NCBI GenBank assembly: GCA_035578155.1
Contig: JAPWDM010000013.1
Span: forward strand, 12,301,527-12,365,526
Length of the DNA stretch: 64,000 bases
From: Brachynemurus nebulosus
Taxonomy: Eukaryota; Arthropoda; Insecta; Neuroptera; Myrmeleontidae
Reading direction: 5' to 3'
Below the pieces are notes generated by a model that was not told where the DNA came from, made no database searches, and was given only the letters and a program-made list of their open reading frames with translations. The position numbers and the translations under genes are program-made. Of this stretch, positions 1-10,001 are shown piece after piece. Each line of letters starts with the position of its first letter. Position 1 is the stretch's first letter.

Positions 1-60
1 GCTTCGGGCGCCACTTAGGCAACGTCCGGCTCTGCTTATGCCGTTGAAGCCAGTTCATTT
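1..60. repeat. GC-rich fragment cut by window edge
   Basis: The first 55 or so bases are clearly richer in GC than the sequence that follows, which is a common look for the end of a transposable element. The fragment is cut by the window edge, so no family or boundary can be assigned. Confidence 0.25.
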
Positions 61-162
61 TTATCTCCTTCTATGGCATTTTAAAACTACAAGATGCATT
101 ACTTACTGAAGTTTTAACTTACTGTCAAAAGCTACTAAACAATTATTTTATCAAGCATAATC

Positions 163-634
163 TAGTTATGTCGGATAATTAATCGGTTAATCGGTTTAGT
201 CGATTAATTTTGTTTACATTTAGTCATTTTTTAGTCGACTATTTTACCCTCGACTAAATAACTAAAATGGCTAATATTTTTTTAAATGACTAAAAACGAC
301 TTATTTAACAGTTTTTCTGCATTATTTATTGGACTCGAAAAAATGAAAACTAAAAATTATTCTTTTGTATGATTTTTTACTTTTATGTGAATAATACATA
401 GTCATAAGTAATTTTTTTTTCGACAAAATAAATTAAAAATAAAAGTCAATAATTAAATTAAAAACATTGTTTTGGAAAGAGTTACATAAGTTACCCTATG
501 CATGAACTCGACTAAAAATTTAGTTGATTAATCGACTATTATATGCTCCATATTTGCGACTAATGACTAATTTCGTCGGAAAAAACAATTTTAGGCGATT
601 AATCGACTAACTGCATCTTGACTCGACATCACTA
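163..634 (+). mobile_element. hAT-type MITE, TTAGTCGA family, copy 1
   Basis: The element starts TAGTTATGTCGG and its right end reads, in reverse complement, TAGTGATGTCGAG, so it has terminal inverted repeats. The flanks GCATAATC (155-162) and TCATAATC (635-642) match at 7 of 8 positions, which is an 8-bp target duplication as made by hAT transposases. There is no ORF. Both subterminal regions are crowded with TTAGTCG/CGACTAA words. A second, truncated copy lies at 12548-12778. Confidence 0.8.
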
Positions 635-1484
635 TCATAATCATACAATTATAATCATAACAATCACCAATAATTTATCTGCGCTTGTTCTCGTTTAGAA
701 TAAAATTTAAATTCAAAAAAAAAAAACAAAAGACAATTAAATGAACCGTAATGTTCAATTTTTTTTTTTTGTATGTAAATTAATTGTTTAGTTATTTTAA
801 TTATTACGTAGTGTTGCTGTTACTGGATGTGGAATGTTACAGTTTGGTTATGAATGAGTATTGCGCCATCTGGTGTTGTTATTGTTTTTGTTTTGAGTGA
901 GAAATATATAAATTATTTATTGTTTATACATTTCAATTTTCATGTAATGAATGTATATAATAATCAAAGGCAGCAATTTGTCTGTTCTATAGTCTACATA
1001 TAGATACCTATAGCCAGCTAAATATTTGTAGCTATATAATTTTATTTATTAACTCGTATATTTTATTTTTGCTCTACTATAATTATTCTAACCCTTTTTG
1101 CCCGCCTAAATGTATGTAATTATAAATATTATAATTATTTTGACATATAAATTATATAATATAATGTATATTAATCCGTGTATATAGGGTGCCACTTTAA
1201 ATGTACCCTTTTGGTGCCATTTATGCAAAAAGTAGCACCATAAAATTAAAACTAACACGAACACAATGAGGTTTATACGTTAAGATGCTATTTATTAAAA
1301 GTCTGTTTGTACATTCAATAAGTGTTTTATTTCGATACGAAGAAAAATCATATGTATATGTATTTTCGAGTAAGTCCCCCCCCCGGTACTGTAGCCTGTA
1401 TGTCTTCATTTAGAAATTACATACCCGAACATTTGCGAAAAACATTGCATGTAGGTATTATTCGCAACAGCAATGTCAGCGTGT
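635..1484. other. AT-rich stretch without recognisable gene
   Basis: Simple AT-rich sequence with A and T homopolymers and a short C run near 1378-1384. Short open frames are spurious. The only notable word is a CTCF-like motif at 863-875. Confidence 0.5.
863..875 (-). promoter_or_regulatory. CTCF-like motif
   Basis: GCGCCATCTGGTG reads on the minus strand as CACCAGATGGCGC, which fits the CTCF core CCASYAGRKGGCGC known from insects and vertebrates. A match by sequence alone is weak evidence of binding. Confidence 0.25.
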
Positions 1485-1655
1485 AGATCAGTGTATAAAG
1501 AGTGTTAACTTCGATGTGTAACTGAGAGGTTCCAGGTTCGAGTCCATGTGTCTTCAATATAATTTTTTTTTTTTAATTTTTTATTTTATATTGGTATTAA
1601 CTTATGGGTGCAACTGAGAAGTTTCAGGTTCAAATCTACATGTCTTCTATATAAT
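1485..1655 (+). repeat. tRNA-like SINE head, partly duplicated
   Basis: The block holds a B-box-like GGTTCGAGTCC at about 1533 preceded by an A-box-like stretch, as in tRNA-derived SINE heads. A second, degenerate version of the 3' part (CAGGTTCAAATC) follows at about 1615-1650. It aligns with the tRNA-like block on the minus strand at 6382-6450, sharing GAGAGGT, AGGTTC and GTGTCT-type words. No full cloverleaf is possible, so this is a dispersed repeat, not a working tRNA. Confidence 0.5.
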
Positions 1656-1661
1656 TTTGCT

Positions 1662-2195
1662 TCCGAGACTACTAAAGTAGCGGAAGCATTGTGATCCCTT
1701 TGGAAAATAAAAAAACTTTTCCATCCAAAATAAAATTTTTTACACACATTTAACGTCGTAGAGCTTCCTGAAAAATTTTGGTTTGGTGTCTGTCCGTCCG
1801 TCCATCTGTGTGTCGCCAGTTTGCACCAAGTGGCATAACTTCTGAACTATTGAATTGTTTTTAATCAAATTTTTAGAAATTATGCAGTTTGGTTCCTGGA
1901 TGATCCCCTATGAATTTTATCGAAATCGGAGTAGCGGTAGCTACGCCGCTACCATGTCATTCCATTAATATACTAAATTGCACCAAGTGGCATAACTTCT
2001 GAACTATTCAATTGTTTTTTATGAAATTGTCAGAAATAATGCGATCTGGTTCCTAGATGGTCCCCTACAAATTTCATTGTATTCGGAGAAATAGTATCCA
2101 CAGCGCTACCATGAAATCCCATTAAATGTCAATTTGTTATTTAACTACTAGTCCCACTTCGCTCAAATTTTTAAAGTATTTTGGGGGTTAGGTTC
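1662..2195 (+). repeat. Dispersed repeat with ~158-bp internal duplication, copy 1
   Basis: It begins GCTTCCGAGACTACTAA, and a second copy starts identically at 57757. The sentence-like block beginning CACCAAGTGGCATAACTTC occurs at 1823 and again at 1981, a 158-bp tandem duplication. Both genomic copies end near a shared AAAGTATTTKGRGGTTAG. No terminal inverted repeats or ORF are visible, so the class is unknown. Confidence 0.65.
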
Positions 2196-2836
2196 TAAAA
2201 TATTTTTGATATTATTTTATACGAGGAAGCTATGTGCCACACCCATTGACAGCGTATTTTTTTTTTAAATTTTTACTGTTAATTAGTATAATATTATTAT
2301 TTTGCCTTTTTTCATCGGACTGTAAAATGCACATGGCACGGTACACTAGCTCACTGTGCACATCAATCTGCTAGTGTGCCTGGCGTGCTGTATGCTCCAG
2401 AAGTCATGCGCACACATACGAGAGTCGTGTCAACTCGACACTGTTCGATCGATTTCGGTCAAATTTCACCGCCAGCCTGTATATATTCAATATCTGTCGC
2501 TGTGTATGCGCCTATTGTAATATGTGATATATAGAGTTTGTAACATGTCACATCTGTTTCAATAAAATTACACGAATGAGACAAATGGTTTGTTTCACTA
2601 CTATTACGATATGTTGTTGCGTCGTTTGATTCGTTGGCGCGTTAGCAGCAGCAGTACCAACCGTAAATACAAATACCAACTGTATAATATTAGAACTACA
2701 CAAGAACAATTGTATGTGTGTAACTACAATTCCAGTGGTACCACTATTACAAGAGCAATAACAAATACCACCAAATCGTGGTTTGTATTGTGTGGTATAT
2801 TTATATATCATTTCACTGTTCAATTTATTGATTAAA

Positions 2837-2875
<39 letters not shown>

Positions 2876-3269
2876 TGTCTTACGTACGTACATTTAATTT
2901 TGTAATTCGTAAAACGATATACCTACATATTAATAATTAATAATAAATTTTCTTATTGTAAATTATTCAAGAGTTGAGATAATAATGCAAAAATAGAATT
3001 GTCGCTGTTTTGTTGTGTGTTGAGTATAAGTTGTTGTGAGGTTATGTAATCGTAGCCAGAAGGATTTGATTGGCTTTTTGGTCCATCATACGACGAAATG
3101 TCGCGGTGTTCTACCAAAAATCCTATGATTTTGTCCACTGTTAGATTTCCTTAAGGATTTAGTGGTCAAAGTGGCCATAATATTTCATATGGTATTTACA
3201 AGTCCCTAGTTTTTCATCTTGTGATTAAGGAGTTAAATTTAGGATGATATGAGACAATCCAAGATGTTT
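2196..3269. other. Unassigned stretch with TGTC microsatellite
   Basis: No gene recognised. The part at 2330-2480 is somewhat GC-richer and holds an 11-bp inverted repeat (GGTACACTAGC and its partner, about 2340-2380). An AATAAA occurs at about 2562. The open frames at 2590-2835 on both strands overlap and resemble no known protein. A solo LTR was considered for this block, but no TG...CA ends with duplication were found. Confidence 0.4.
2837..2880. repeat. (TGTC)n microsatellite
   Basis: About ten TGTC units with one TGTT interruption. A similar GTCT/GTCC tract occurs at about 53660-53720. Confidence 0.9.
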
Positions 3270-3332
3270 AAATCGTGTTTTTCACCTGATGATGGCATAA
3301 TGGCCGAAAGTCGACTCGTGTTTATACGATTT
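3270..3332 (+). ncRNA. Candidate type I hammerhead ribozyme (Penelope-like)
   Basis: The catalytic core is complete: CTGATGA at 3286-3292 and GAAA at 3306-3309, followed by a two-pair stem III (AG/CT, loop TCGA) and the cleavage triplet ending in C3317. Stem I forms from separate segments. The outer 9 bp pair 3270-3278 with 3324-3332, and the inner CAC 3283-3285 pairs with GTG 3318-3320, with a 4x3 internal loop between them as type I hammerheads use for tertiary contacts. Stem II is only GGC/GCC with one unpaired T at 3293, which may weaken activity. Downstream text resembles Penelope-like element ends, a family known to carry such ribozymes. Activity is unproven. Confidence 0.55.
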
Positions 3333-5449
3333 TTGTTGTGAAAAGTGACAAAGCAACGATCCCATGTTTTTTAATATGGATTTTCACAAAGTAAACCTTT
3401 CCAATATTAATTATGTTAAGAAGTGTTTGTATGTAATTATGTTTACTATAAATTCAAGATGGAACTAAAATTTAAATAATAAAATCATAATGCAGTGTTT
3501 TCCATAGTTTGAGCTTGACTATTAAAAGTACTAGTTTAACAGCTATTTGAGAGATCGTAAGCTTGTAACCATCCTAGGATACAGACCGAGAGTCATTACG
3601 GAAATCATGACCACTTCATGACTTATAAGAAATCATCAAAGCAAATATGTCACTGTCCTAACTTGGGAGCTGGATATACTCCTGCGTTTTGATAGCATAA
3701 ATGAAAAGTTCATATCCAAGGTATCCTAATTTAACTAGGTATCCTTACGCAAATATTAGCTCCATAAAGATTACCCAAAATTTTTGAATTTCGTGACACC
3801 ATCACGTTTATTAAAAATTTTTTACTGCCTTAAAAATCAAGTAATGTAATCGGGAGCGAATAACAGATTTTCAAAATTGTCCTTTTTGTAACAAAATTAG
3901 AGATGCTGGACCAAACACAGATACAAGGTGTCGCCTTAAGGAATCATGTTTCTCCCCAAACAAAGATAAATTCAAATTTTTACGTGATTCTACTATGCAA
4001 CCTCACTATCAAGAAAGCTTCAATCCAATATTGTTATATTAGTTTAGGTATATTTATTTTTTTTATGTCATCGAAGGATGATATATTAATATCGTTGTGT
4101 GATCATAGTGGGGGAAACATTATTATAGAGTTATATATCAATATTGAATAATTATAGAGTTGTACATCCATATTGAATAAACGCAAGAGGGCTGCAGAGT
4201 TAACAACTATAGAGTTAACAAAAAATCATAAATTAACACTTTCACTGAGGTGACATTACTTAGTGCGTGTCAAAAACACGAACTTAACGAATTTTTTTAA
4301 TTTACAATGTCCATAAAAAACAATTTGAAACCATTAATAAATGTGCCCTTCTCCACATTTAAAAATCGGATCTAGCTCATCACCATGATCGGACACGATA
4401 TGACCAAAATCTTATACTACAAATTCTCTCTGAAATTCCTACCCTAAAAAAATTCAAAATTTTGTCAAAAATTTATTTTCAAGCACATGCACACACACGT
4501 GTTAAAATAAATTATTTAAATTTATATTACTTTTTAGTTTTTATTACTGTTATTTAGATTTATTTCTCATTCGTAGTGAAAGTTGAAAATTTGTTATTAT
4601 AATAATCTACACAACAATACTGTTTGGTACATATTGGCATATACATATATCTAAGTACAGTGGTTGCTCGTTTGTCGTTCACCCGTTCGTGATCAGCGAA
4701 CCATTTGATTACGCTCTGACACTCATGAATCGTAAACGAACTGTGTTTATTAACATTTATTTGTTGTATAAATAAGAGTTAACGGTATTGCGCCAGGCGA
4801 CACGAACCAACGTATAGGTTAGGTTAGGTTATTGGATGTCTGCTATGCTTTTATCGTTTTTAATTTGTCATTCTATTAACCTTTTTTTTTGGCCGATTTT
4901 TTTGCGATGCGATGGGGTAAAATCATTTTGAAAAATGAACGGGTTTTTTTTATCGTTGGCATCGTATTTGGAAATATGTGAGATTCATTAAAAACTGTTA
5001 TTGCATCTATAAAAAAATATAGGGGCTATTTTTTTCCTGTTGTTCAACAGGATAGATATATTTTCGTTGTTAATTTCTATTTGTTTTTTTTTTGTTTTTT
5101 TTTTCTGTGCTAAATGTTATACTAATGATTTTGTATTTCCCGCTGGAGGTTTTTTACGATCTTGAAATGTAATCGAATTTTTGATTGTGATTTTTTATTG
5201 GTGTTTTAATTATTATTTATCTTGATAGATGTTTAATATTAATTAGAATTTTTCGGGTGATAAATTTTATATGATTAATTATTAGGGTTTTTGAAGAAAA
5301 AATTTTGGTGTCGTCTAACCGGACAACTTGGTGAAACCACCTTATATGTGGAACGAATTACAATTTCATAGTTTATGATATCTGTAACACTTTTTTTCTA
5401 GTGGCAGGGGCATTTAGAGAAAATCATTGACATTGTATGAAATTTTCTC
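3333..5449. other. Unassigned AT-rich stretch
   Basis: It probably starts with the body of a decayed Penelope-like element next to the ribozyme. The open frame at 3903-4151 is not recognised and looks spurious. The sequence from 4650 to 4830 is less AT-rich and contains the short TTAGG-type run. Poly-T tracts fill 4880-5110. No exon is supported. Confidence 0.4.
4815..4831 (-). repeat. Short TTAGG-type run
   Basis: TAGGTTAGGTTAGGTTA is about three and a half units of the insect telomere repeat. It is far too short to be a telomere, and such runs are scattered in many insect genomes. Confidence 0.6.
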
Positions 5450-5457
5450 GCCTTGAT

Positions 5458-5921
5458 TAGTGATGAGCAAATGCAAGACCAAGACCAAGACTTGGCAGTC
5501 TTGGTCTTGGTCTTGTTCTTGCATTAAGAATCTTGATCTTGGCCTTGCTAGAACAGTTTGAGTCTTGGTCTTGGTCTTGCAAAATGCAGTCTTGGTATTG
5601 GTCTTGGTCTTGGTATTACTAAAGAGTCTTGCACTTTCTTGGATTTTTTTATTAGCGAATTTTTTCCTTCTAAAGTCAGAATTTTCTCTCTTTACGGTAT
5701 TAATTACACTTTTAAACTATTTAAATAATTTAGCAAGAGTCTTGCTTTTTTCTTGCTATTGTCTTGGTCTTGTTCACTTGAGTCTTGGTATTGGTCTTGC
5801 AGCGATACTTATAGTCTTGGTCTTGGTCTTGCTCTTGATATACAGTCTTGGTCTTGGTCTTGCAAAAAAATGCAAGACCAAGACAAGACTGCAAGACCAA
5901 GACTAATTTTGCTCATCACTA
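5458..5921 (-). mobile_element. hAT-type MITE, CAAGAC family, copy 1
   Basis: The ends are TAGTGATGAGCAAA and its inverse, flanked by perfect 8-bp duplications GCCTTGAT at 5450-5457 and 5922-5929. This defines a 464-bp hAT-type insertion. The interior is dominated by CAAGAC/GTCTTG hexamers in both orientations, around a unique AT-rich centre. The long low-complexity open frame at 5565-5906 is only the hexamer read as Leu/Val-rich peptide. It lies in the opposite orientation to the copies at 15763, 34116 and 56785. Confidence 0.92.
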
Positions 5922-5929
5922 GCCTTGAT

Positions 5930-6381
5930 GGCTGTGATTTCTTTAAATTACAAGAGTAGGGTATCACATGAAAAACAGAAAATTTATTACAGATGCCCGT
6001 ATCCTATCGCTAGTGTTACAGACATTACGAGCCATAAATTTTTAATTTATTTTGCATAAAATGTGACTTGGCAAAATTACCTTCAATAGGCAAAATTGTC
6101 AAGTTTGACAGTACCCGTAAAGTTTTATCATATCTGTTTGTCTGTAAAAATTTCTTGAGTTATGTTTCCACATTGAAGAGTGGGGGCGAAACTTTGTTTT
6201 CCACCTCGCCCGTCGTGTAGTGATATCGTTAGGAAGAGTTGGTAAAAAGAAGTAGAGATACTTTTTATCACTTTCCATTTTTCAAAATGAGATTATTTTT
6301 GTTTCACACTCCGGTAACTTTTTAATCAAAAATTCAACAAAGTTAAAAAAATTAAAATTTAAAATTTAAAAAAAAAATTAT
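5930..6381. other. Unassigned stretch
   Basis: AT-rich sequence with no ORF, repeat boundary or signal that I can name. Confidence 0.4.
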
Positions 6382-6450
6382 GTAGGAGACGCACGGATTT
6401 GAACCTAGTACCTCTCCGACATCAAGGCACGTTACACACTGAGCTCCTAC
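6382..6450 (-). repeat. tRNA-like sequence (SINE head or tRNA pseudogene)
   Basis: On the minus strand the ends GTAGGAG and CTCCTAC form a perfect 7-bp acceptor-like stem in a 69-nt span. The span also has an A-box-like GGAGCTCAGTGTG and a B-box-like GGTTCAAATCC. The anticodon stem has an 11-nt loop and the D and T stems are mismatched, so it cannot be a normal tRNA. It is homologous to the repeat at 1485-1560, pointing to a tRNA-derived SINE family. Confidence 0.5.
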
Positions 6451-6941
6451 ACTGCTGTATACTACTACATGTTGCTGTTTTTCCTAACTTTTCGGACGGT
6501 TAACTCCTAAATTAAGGTACACTAGCCTAAATTATTGTTACTACAGTACTGAGGGGATCCTATTCGACAATATTATATATATTTCTCGCAAATCCGTGAT
6601 TGCCAAGACCATTTTACATTTTAAAACCCGATTAATCGAATCCGTTCAAGTCGACGCGACGGTTCGCGGTTATTGAAGTCTGAAGAACAAATTTTTCTAA
6701 CAATATTTTTGTCCAAACCTGTCCGTACCTACACACAAGCTCAAAAAAAAACACGTTTTTCTGACAAGTATTAGCCAATTTATTATTTTTATGCATCTAT
6801 GTTATGAAATCAACCATCGATAATTACTGTATCGCCGTATATCCGTCATATAAATGTACAACGCGATTCATTCAATTGCTACCGGTAAATTTAAAATAAT
6901 ATTTTGGTAAAATGAAATGCATCCAAATGCCATGCGTATAC

Positions 6942-6976
<35 letters not shown>

Positions 6977-7145
6977 ACAAAACACAAAGAATCGTGCACT
7001 CCATAGGAGTTCAAGGAACTCGTAAAACACATTTTGGTTGATTTGTAAATGATTTGTAAATCATATGTATGAAAGAAAAACTTTCCAAGTTCATTATACG
7101 CATATGTGATAATCAAAAAAAATAAATTGTAGATATTTCATATAT
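6451..7145. other. Unassigned stretch with A33 run
   Basis: No gene. A run of 33 A lies at 6943-6975, possibly the tail of a retroposed sequence, but no duplication was found around it. Confidence 0.4.
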
Positions 7146-7370
7146 TAGTCCAGGTTCAGAAAGTAGTTGAGTGTGCAAAATTATAATATTGTAGGTCAAA
7201 TCAACTAAAAATAGTCTGACATCGTAAAAACAAATGCAAGAGAGGAGACAAAATTAAACTATCTACTTTGCTATCTCTTTTCTTTTTTGTTATTTTTATA
7301 TTAGAGTATAATAACTGTATATAGTAACTTGAAATTGTACGTTGAATTTTGCTTCACGATTTCTTGTTGG

Positions 7371-7539
7371 CAGGGCCGGATTTACATGGGGCTCGTGCGC
7401 CAGGGCCCCCACACAATAGTAGTACCCACAAAATCGAATAAAATCTCAAAATTAAAGAATAGAATGGAAAGAATAAACGCTTTGTTTTTCACCACATTCG
7501 AAGCGCCCCGGGGCCTCCACGGGGGTAAATCTGGCCCTG
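7371..7539. mobile_element. hAT-type MITE, CAGGGCC family, copy 1 (nested)
   Basis: The ends CAGGGCCGGATTTAC and CAGGGCCAGATTTAC are inverted, and the element is 169 bp and much richer in GC than its host. The flanking octamers match at only 5 of 8 positions, but the relative at 20948-21229 has a perfect 8-bp duplication, which assigns the family to hAT. Confidence 0.7.
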
Positions 7540-7633
7540 ATTGTGCGTGAGAGTAAAAGATTTTCAATTAAAAATAAAATTAAAAAATTTTAAATTTTTA
7601 TTAACGCATTTCATTTTTTCATTGATAAAAGTA

Positions 7634-8186
7634 ACGTAAAAGCCCCTATACCGGAACACTATTTTTAGGTGTTTAATTAAACTGGCTTATAAAAATTGAC
7701 AAATAAATTAAACACCCATTTTTTTTTTCTTAATAAGCATGAAAGAAAGTTTTTTTAATCCAATGAACATGTTTTTAAAAAAATACAACTCAAAAATTTT
7801 TATTACTTAATGTTTTTCTTTTACAAAATGTCGACTTCTATATCCAAACAAATAAATATTAATGACACGAGGAGTTGGGAACCGATATACAAACAGACGT
7901 GTAATATGAGTAATATGATACATACAGGTGACATCTAGACGTCAAAGTAGGAAACATAGAATGGTTTGAGTTTTAAGTATCAGACGTAAATAAAGGATCA
8001 AAATTATGTATTTCTTTAATTAAGTGAAGAAACATTAAAGGCGAGATGAATTTATATTGAAAAATAATCATTCTATTAATGATAATTGTTGTTGTCAGAG
8101 GTTTCTTTCAGAAATAACTTCATTAATATATAAATGTCAAAACTGTTCGGACATATGATCGCGTTCCGGTATAGGGGCTTTTACGT
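7634..8186. mobile_element. TA-flanked MITE, ACGTAAAAGCCCC family, copy 1 (nested)
   Basis: The 24-bp terminal repeats, starting ACGTAAAAGCCCCTATACCG, are perfectly inverted and bordered by TA on each side. It is 553 bp with no ORF. A second copy is at 22063-22531 with clear similarity along the body. Intact ends suggest it is younger than the element it sits in. Confidence 0.85.
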
Positions 8187-8523
8187 TATATAGAAGCAAT
8201 ATTTTGGATAATTTTTCATATTGTTTAATATAGTTACAGCGATTTGAATTCAAGTAAAATCGTAATTTTTTTTAACTTAAAACATGTTATATAACTTCGG
8301 AAATATTAATTTTATGACAAAAAGTGAAGAGACATTAATTTGTTGGTTCTGTACCTACCAAAGAATAGTAAACACATTTTAAAAATGCAAATATTTCTTA
8401 TTCCTAAAAACAGTTTCGATTTAAACAAAATTTGACTAGGTTGGCGGGTAGCAACATGAATTTGTAAACAAATTTTGGCCGAATAATTTTGACCACTCAA
8501 CTAAATACTTTCTGAACCTAGAC

Positions 8524-8820
8524 TATGTATATCCGTGTGGACTCGCTGCAGTGGACTATACCATTACCTGACAATTATAATATATTACAACATTTAAGAC
8601 ACGCTTTCAGTTTTAATTTAAAAATATAAGAATGACGAAATTTTTATTAATACATAATTATGTACCTACATAATTCTTTTGTTCATTTTAGTGAATGTCA
8701 TGCGTCATCAATAAATGTCTGGCGTCATTCTATACAGATGAATGATGTCATATTTTAAATATTTTTGTAGTAGATAAAATTTATAAGCCTGCAGATTTCG
8801 TAGCCAAAAAATGAGAGCAA
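8524..8820. other. Unassigned stretch
   Basis: AT-rich, no recognisable feature. Confidence 0.4.
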
Positions 8821-8960
8821 TTAAGTGGCCAAGTGTGTTTAGGCACTGTGATACTGACTGGTAATACTAAGTTTGATTCCCACTTAGAGAGAAAATAATG
8901 ATGCGAGTGGCATCTGTTATAGACAAAGTATCTAAAAAACGGATGTTAAACTCTCTTATT
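8821..8960 (+). mobile_element. tRNA-derived SINE, short copy
   Basis: The head has an A-box-like GTGGCCAAGTGTG and a B-box-like GTTTGATTCCC. The tail, from ATGATGCGAGTGGC to ACGGATGTTAAACTC, matches the tail of the SINE on the minus strand at 43605-43903. The middle body of the longer copy is missing here. No clear target duplication was found. Confidence 0.65.
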
Positions 8961-9686
8961 GTGATTGAAATTAAGCTACCACGAAGTCTCGAATTTGTTT
9001 CATATTGACGTAATTTTATCCATTAAAAGTCCTTAGCTAGAATATGGCATTAATTTTTTGAAAAAGCAATTCCTTCTCAAAATATTTAGATCAGAAAATT
9101 GTGGTAAAAATAGTAATTTTAGTGCCTGTTTTAAAAAAAATTGTTATATCTTTATAACCATTTTGTATAATTTGGATGCAATTTTGTGGGTAAAATATAA
9201 GTAGGAAAAGCTCCCGAAAACCTACACATGCTCACCCTTTTAAATATGCTCAAATTTGGTCAGCTCTCACGCGGAAAATTGCCGTAACAAATTTGAGCGT
9301 TTTCAATGCACAAATTTATAACTCTTTTGAACAATGACGAAAAACTGGTGGTATTTTGAGATCCTTCTCTGTAACGCTTGCGCTCAAATAGAACTATTCT
9401 GGTCTGTTCGGCACACAAAATGAAAAATTTATTAAGAAAAAAAATACGATTTTTGTAAGTTAATTTTCAGAAAAATTTCTTCCGGTAGAACCCCCGGTAG
9501 CACAATTTCAATCTAGAAGGCTACCAGATCATAAATACAACCTTACCTACATGATAAATTTTTGATTTTCTCTAATTAACCATTATTTGAATAATTTTCA
9601 AGATATACAGTGAAACAATACAAATACTCCTTCATATCTATTTCTATAATAATTTTCTCATAACGTTGTATTTACAATCTGTTGTA
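8961..9686. other. Unassigned stretch
   Basis: AT-rich prose-like sequence with no ORF and no repeat boundary that I can define. Confidence 0.4.
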
Positions 9687-9688
9687 TA

Positions 9689-9999
9689 CAGGGTGCAAAA
9701 TAAATAACTCTCGTCCTTTTGTGGGGTGACTCATTGCACCCTGTAGATACTAAAACCGCAGGAATTGTTTTTCGGAATTAACAGTCGCGTAACCCCTCAA
9801 AAGGATAAGAGTTACTTCCTTTACACCCTGTATATAATATATACAAACATACATATATACAGGGTGTAAAGGAAATAACTCTTATCCTTTTGAGGGGTGA
9901 CGCGACTGTTAATTTCGAAAAAATTCCTGCGATTTTAGTGTCTACAGGGTGCTATGAGTCACCCCACAAAAGGACGAGAGTTATCTGTTTTACACCCTG
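9689..9999. mobile_element. Foldback pair of CAGGGTG-type elements
   Basis: Arm 1 (9689-9830) and arm 2 (9860-9999) are near-identical inverted copies separated by about 29 bp of AT-rich spacer. Each arm also has its own inverted ends, starting CAGGGTGYAAA, bordered by TA, plus an internal CAGGGTG word. The transcript would fold into one long hairpin. A truncated single copy is at 12421-12530. Confidence 0.85.
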
Positions 10000-10001
10000 T
10001 A

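Larger units (their letters stand above)
7148..8523. mobile_element. TA-flanked DNA transposon carrying two other MITEs
   Basis: The left end GTCCAGGTTCAGAAAGTA and the right end (reverse complement GTCTAGGTTCAGAAAGTA) form terminal inverted repeats that continue for about 40 bp. They are bordered by TA at 7146-7147 and 8524-8525, consistent with a Tc1/mariner-type element. Two later elements sit inside it (7371-7539 and 7634-8186), leaving about 650 bp of host element with no recognisable transposase. A partial relative of its 5' interior occurs near 40615-40720. Confidence 0.75.

Noticed and set aside
2230..2835. Possible solo LTR (AATAAA and TG/CA-like words)
   Set aside because: No matching inverted TG...CA borders, target duplication or second copy in the window.
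5565..5906. 113-residue Leu/Val-rich open frame
   Set aside because: It is the CAAGAC/GTCTTG hexamer array of a hAT MITE read in frame. The same peptide style appears at 15629-15907, 33961-34251 and 56729-57154 for the same reason.
6943..6975. A33 run as evidence of a retroposed gene
   Set aside because: No upstream coding similarity and no flanking duplication; similar A-runs at 26657 and 47770 are equally unsupported.
8821..8890. Functional tRNA gene
   Set aside because: A and B boxes are present, but D and anticodon arms do not fold; the sequence continues into a SINE tail.
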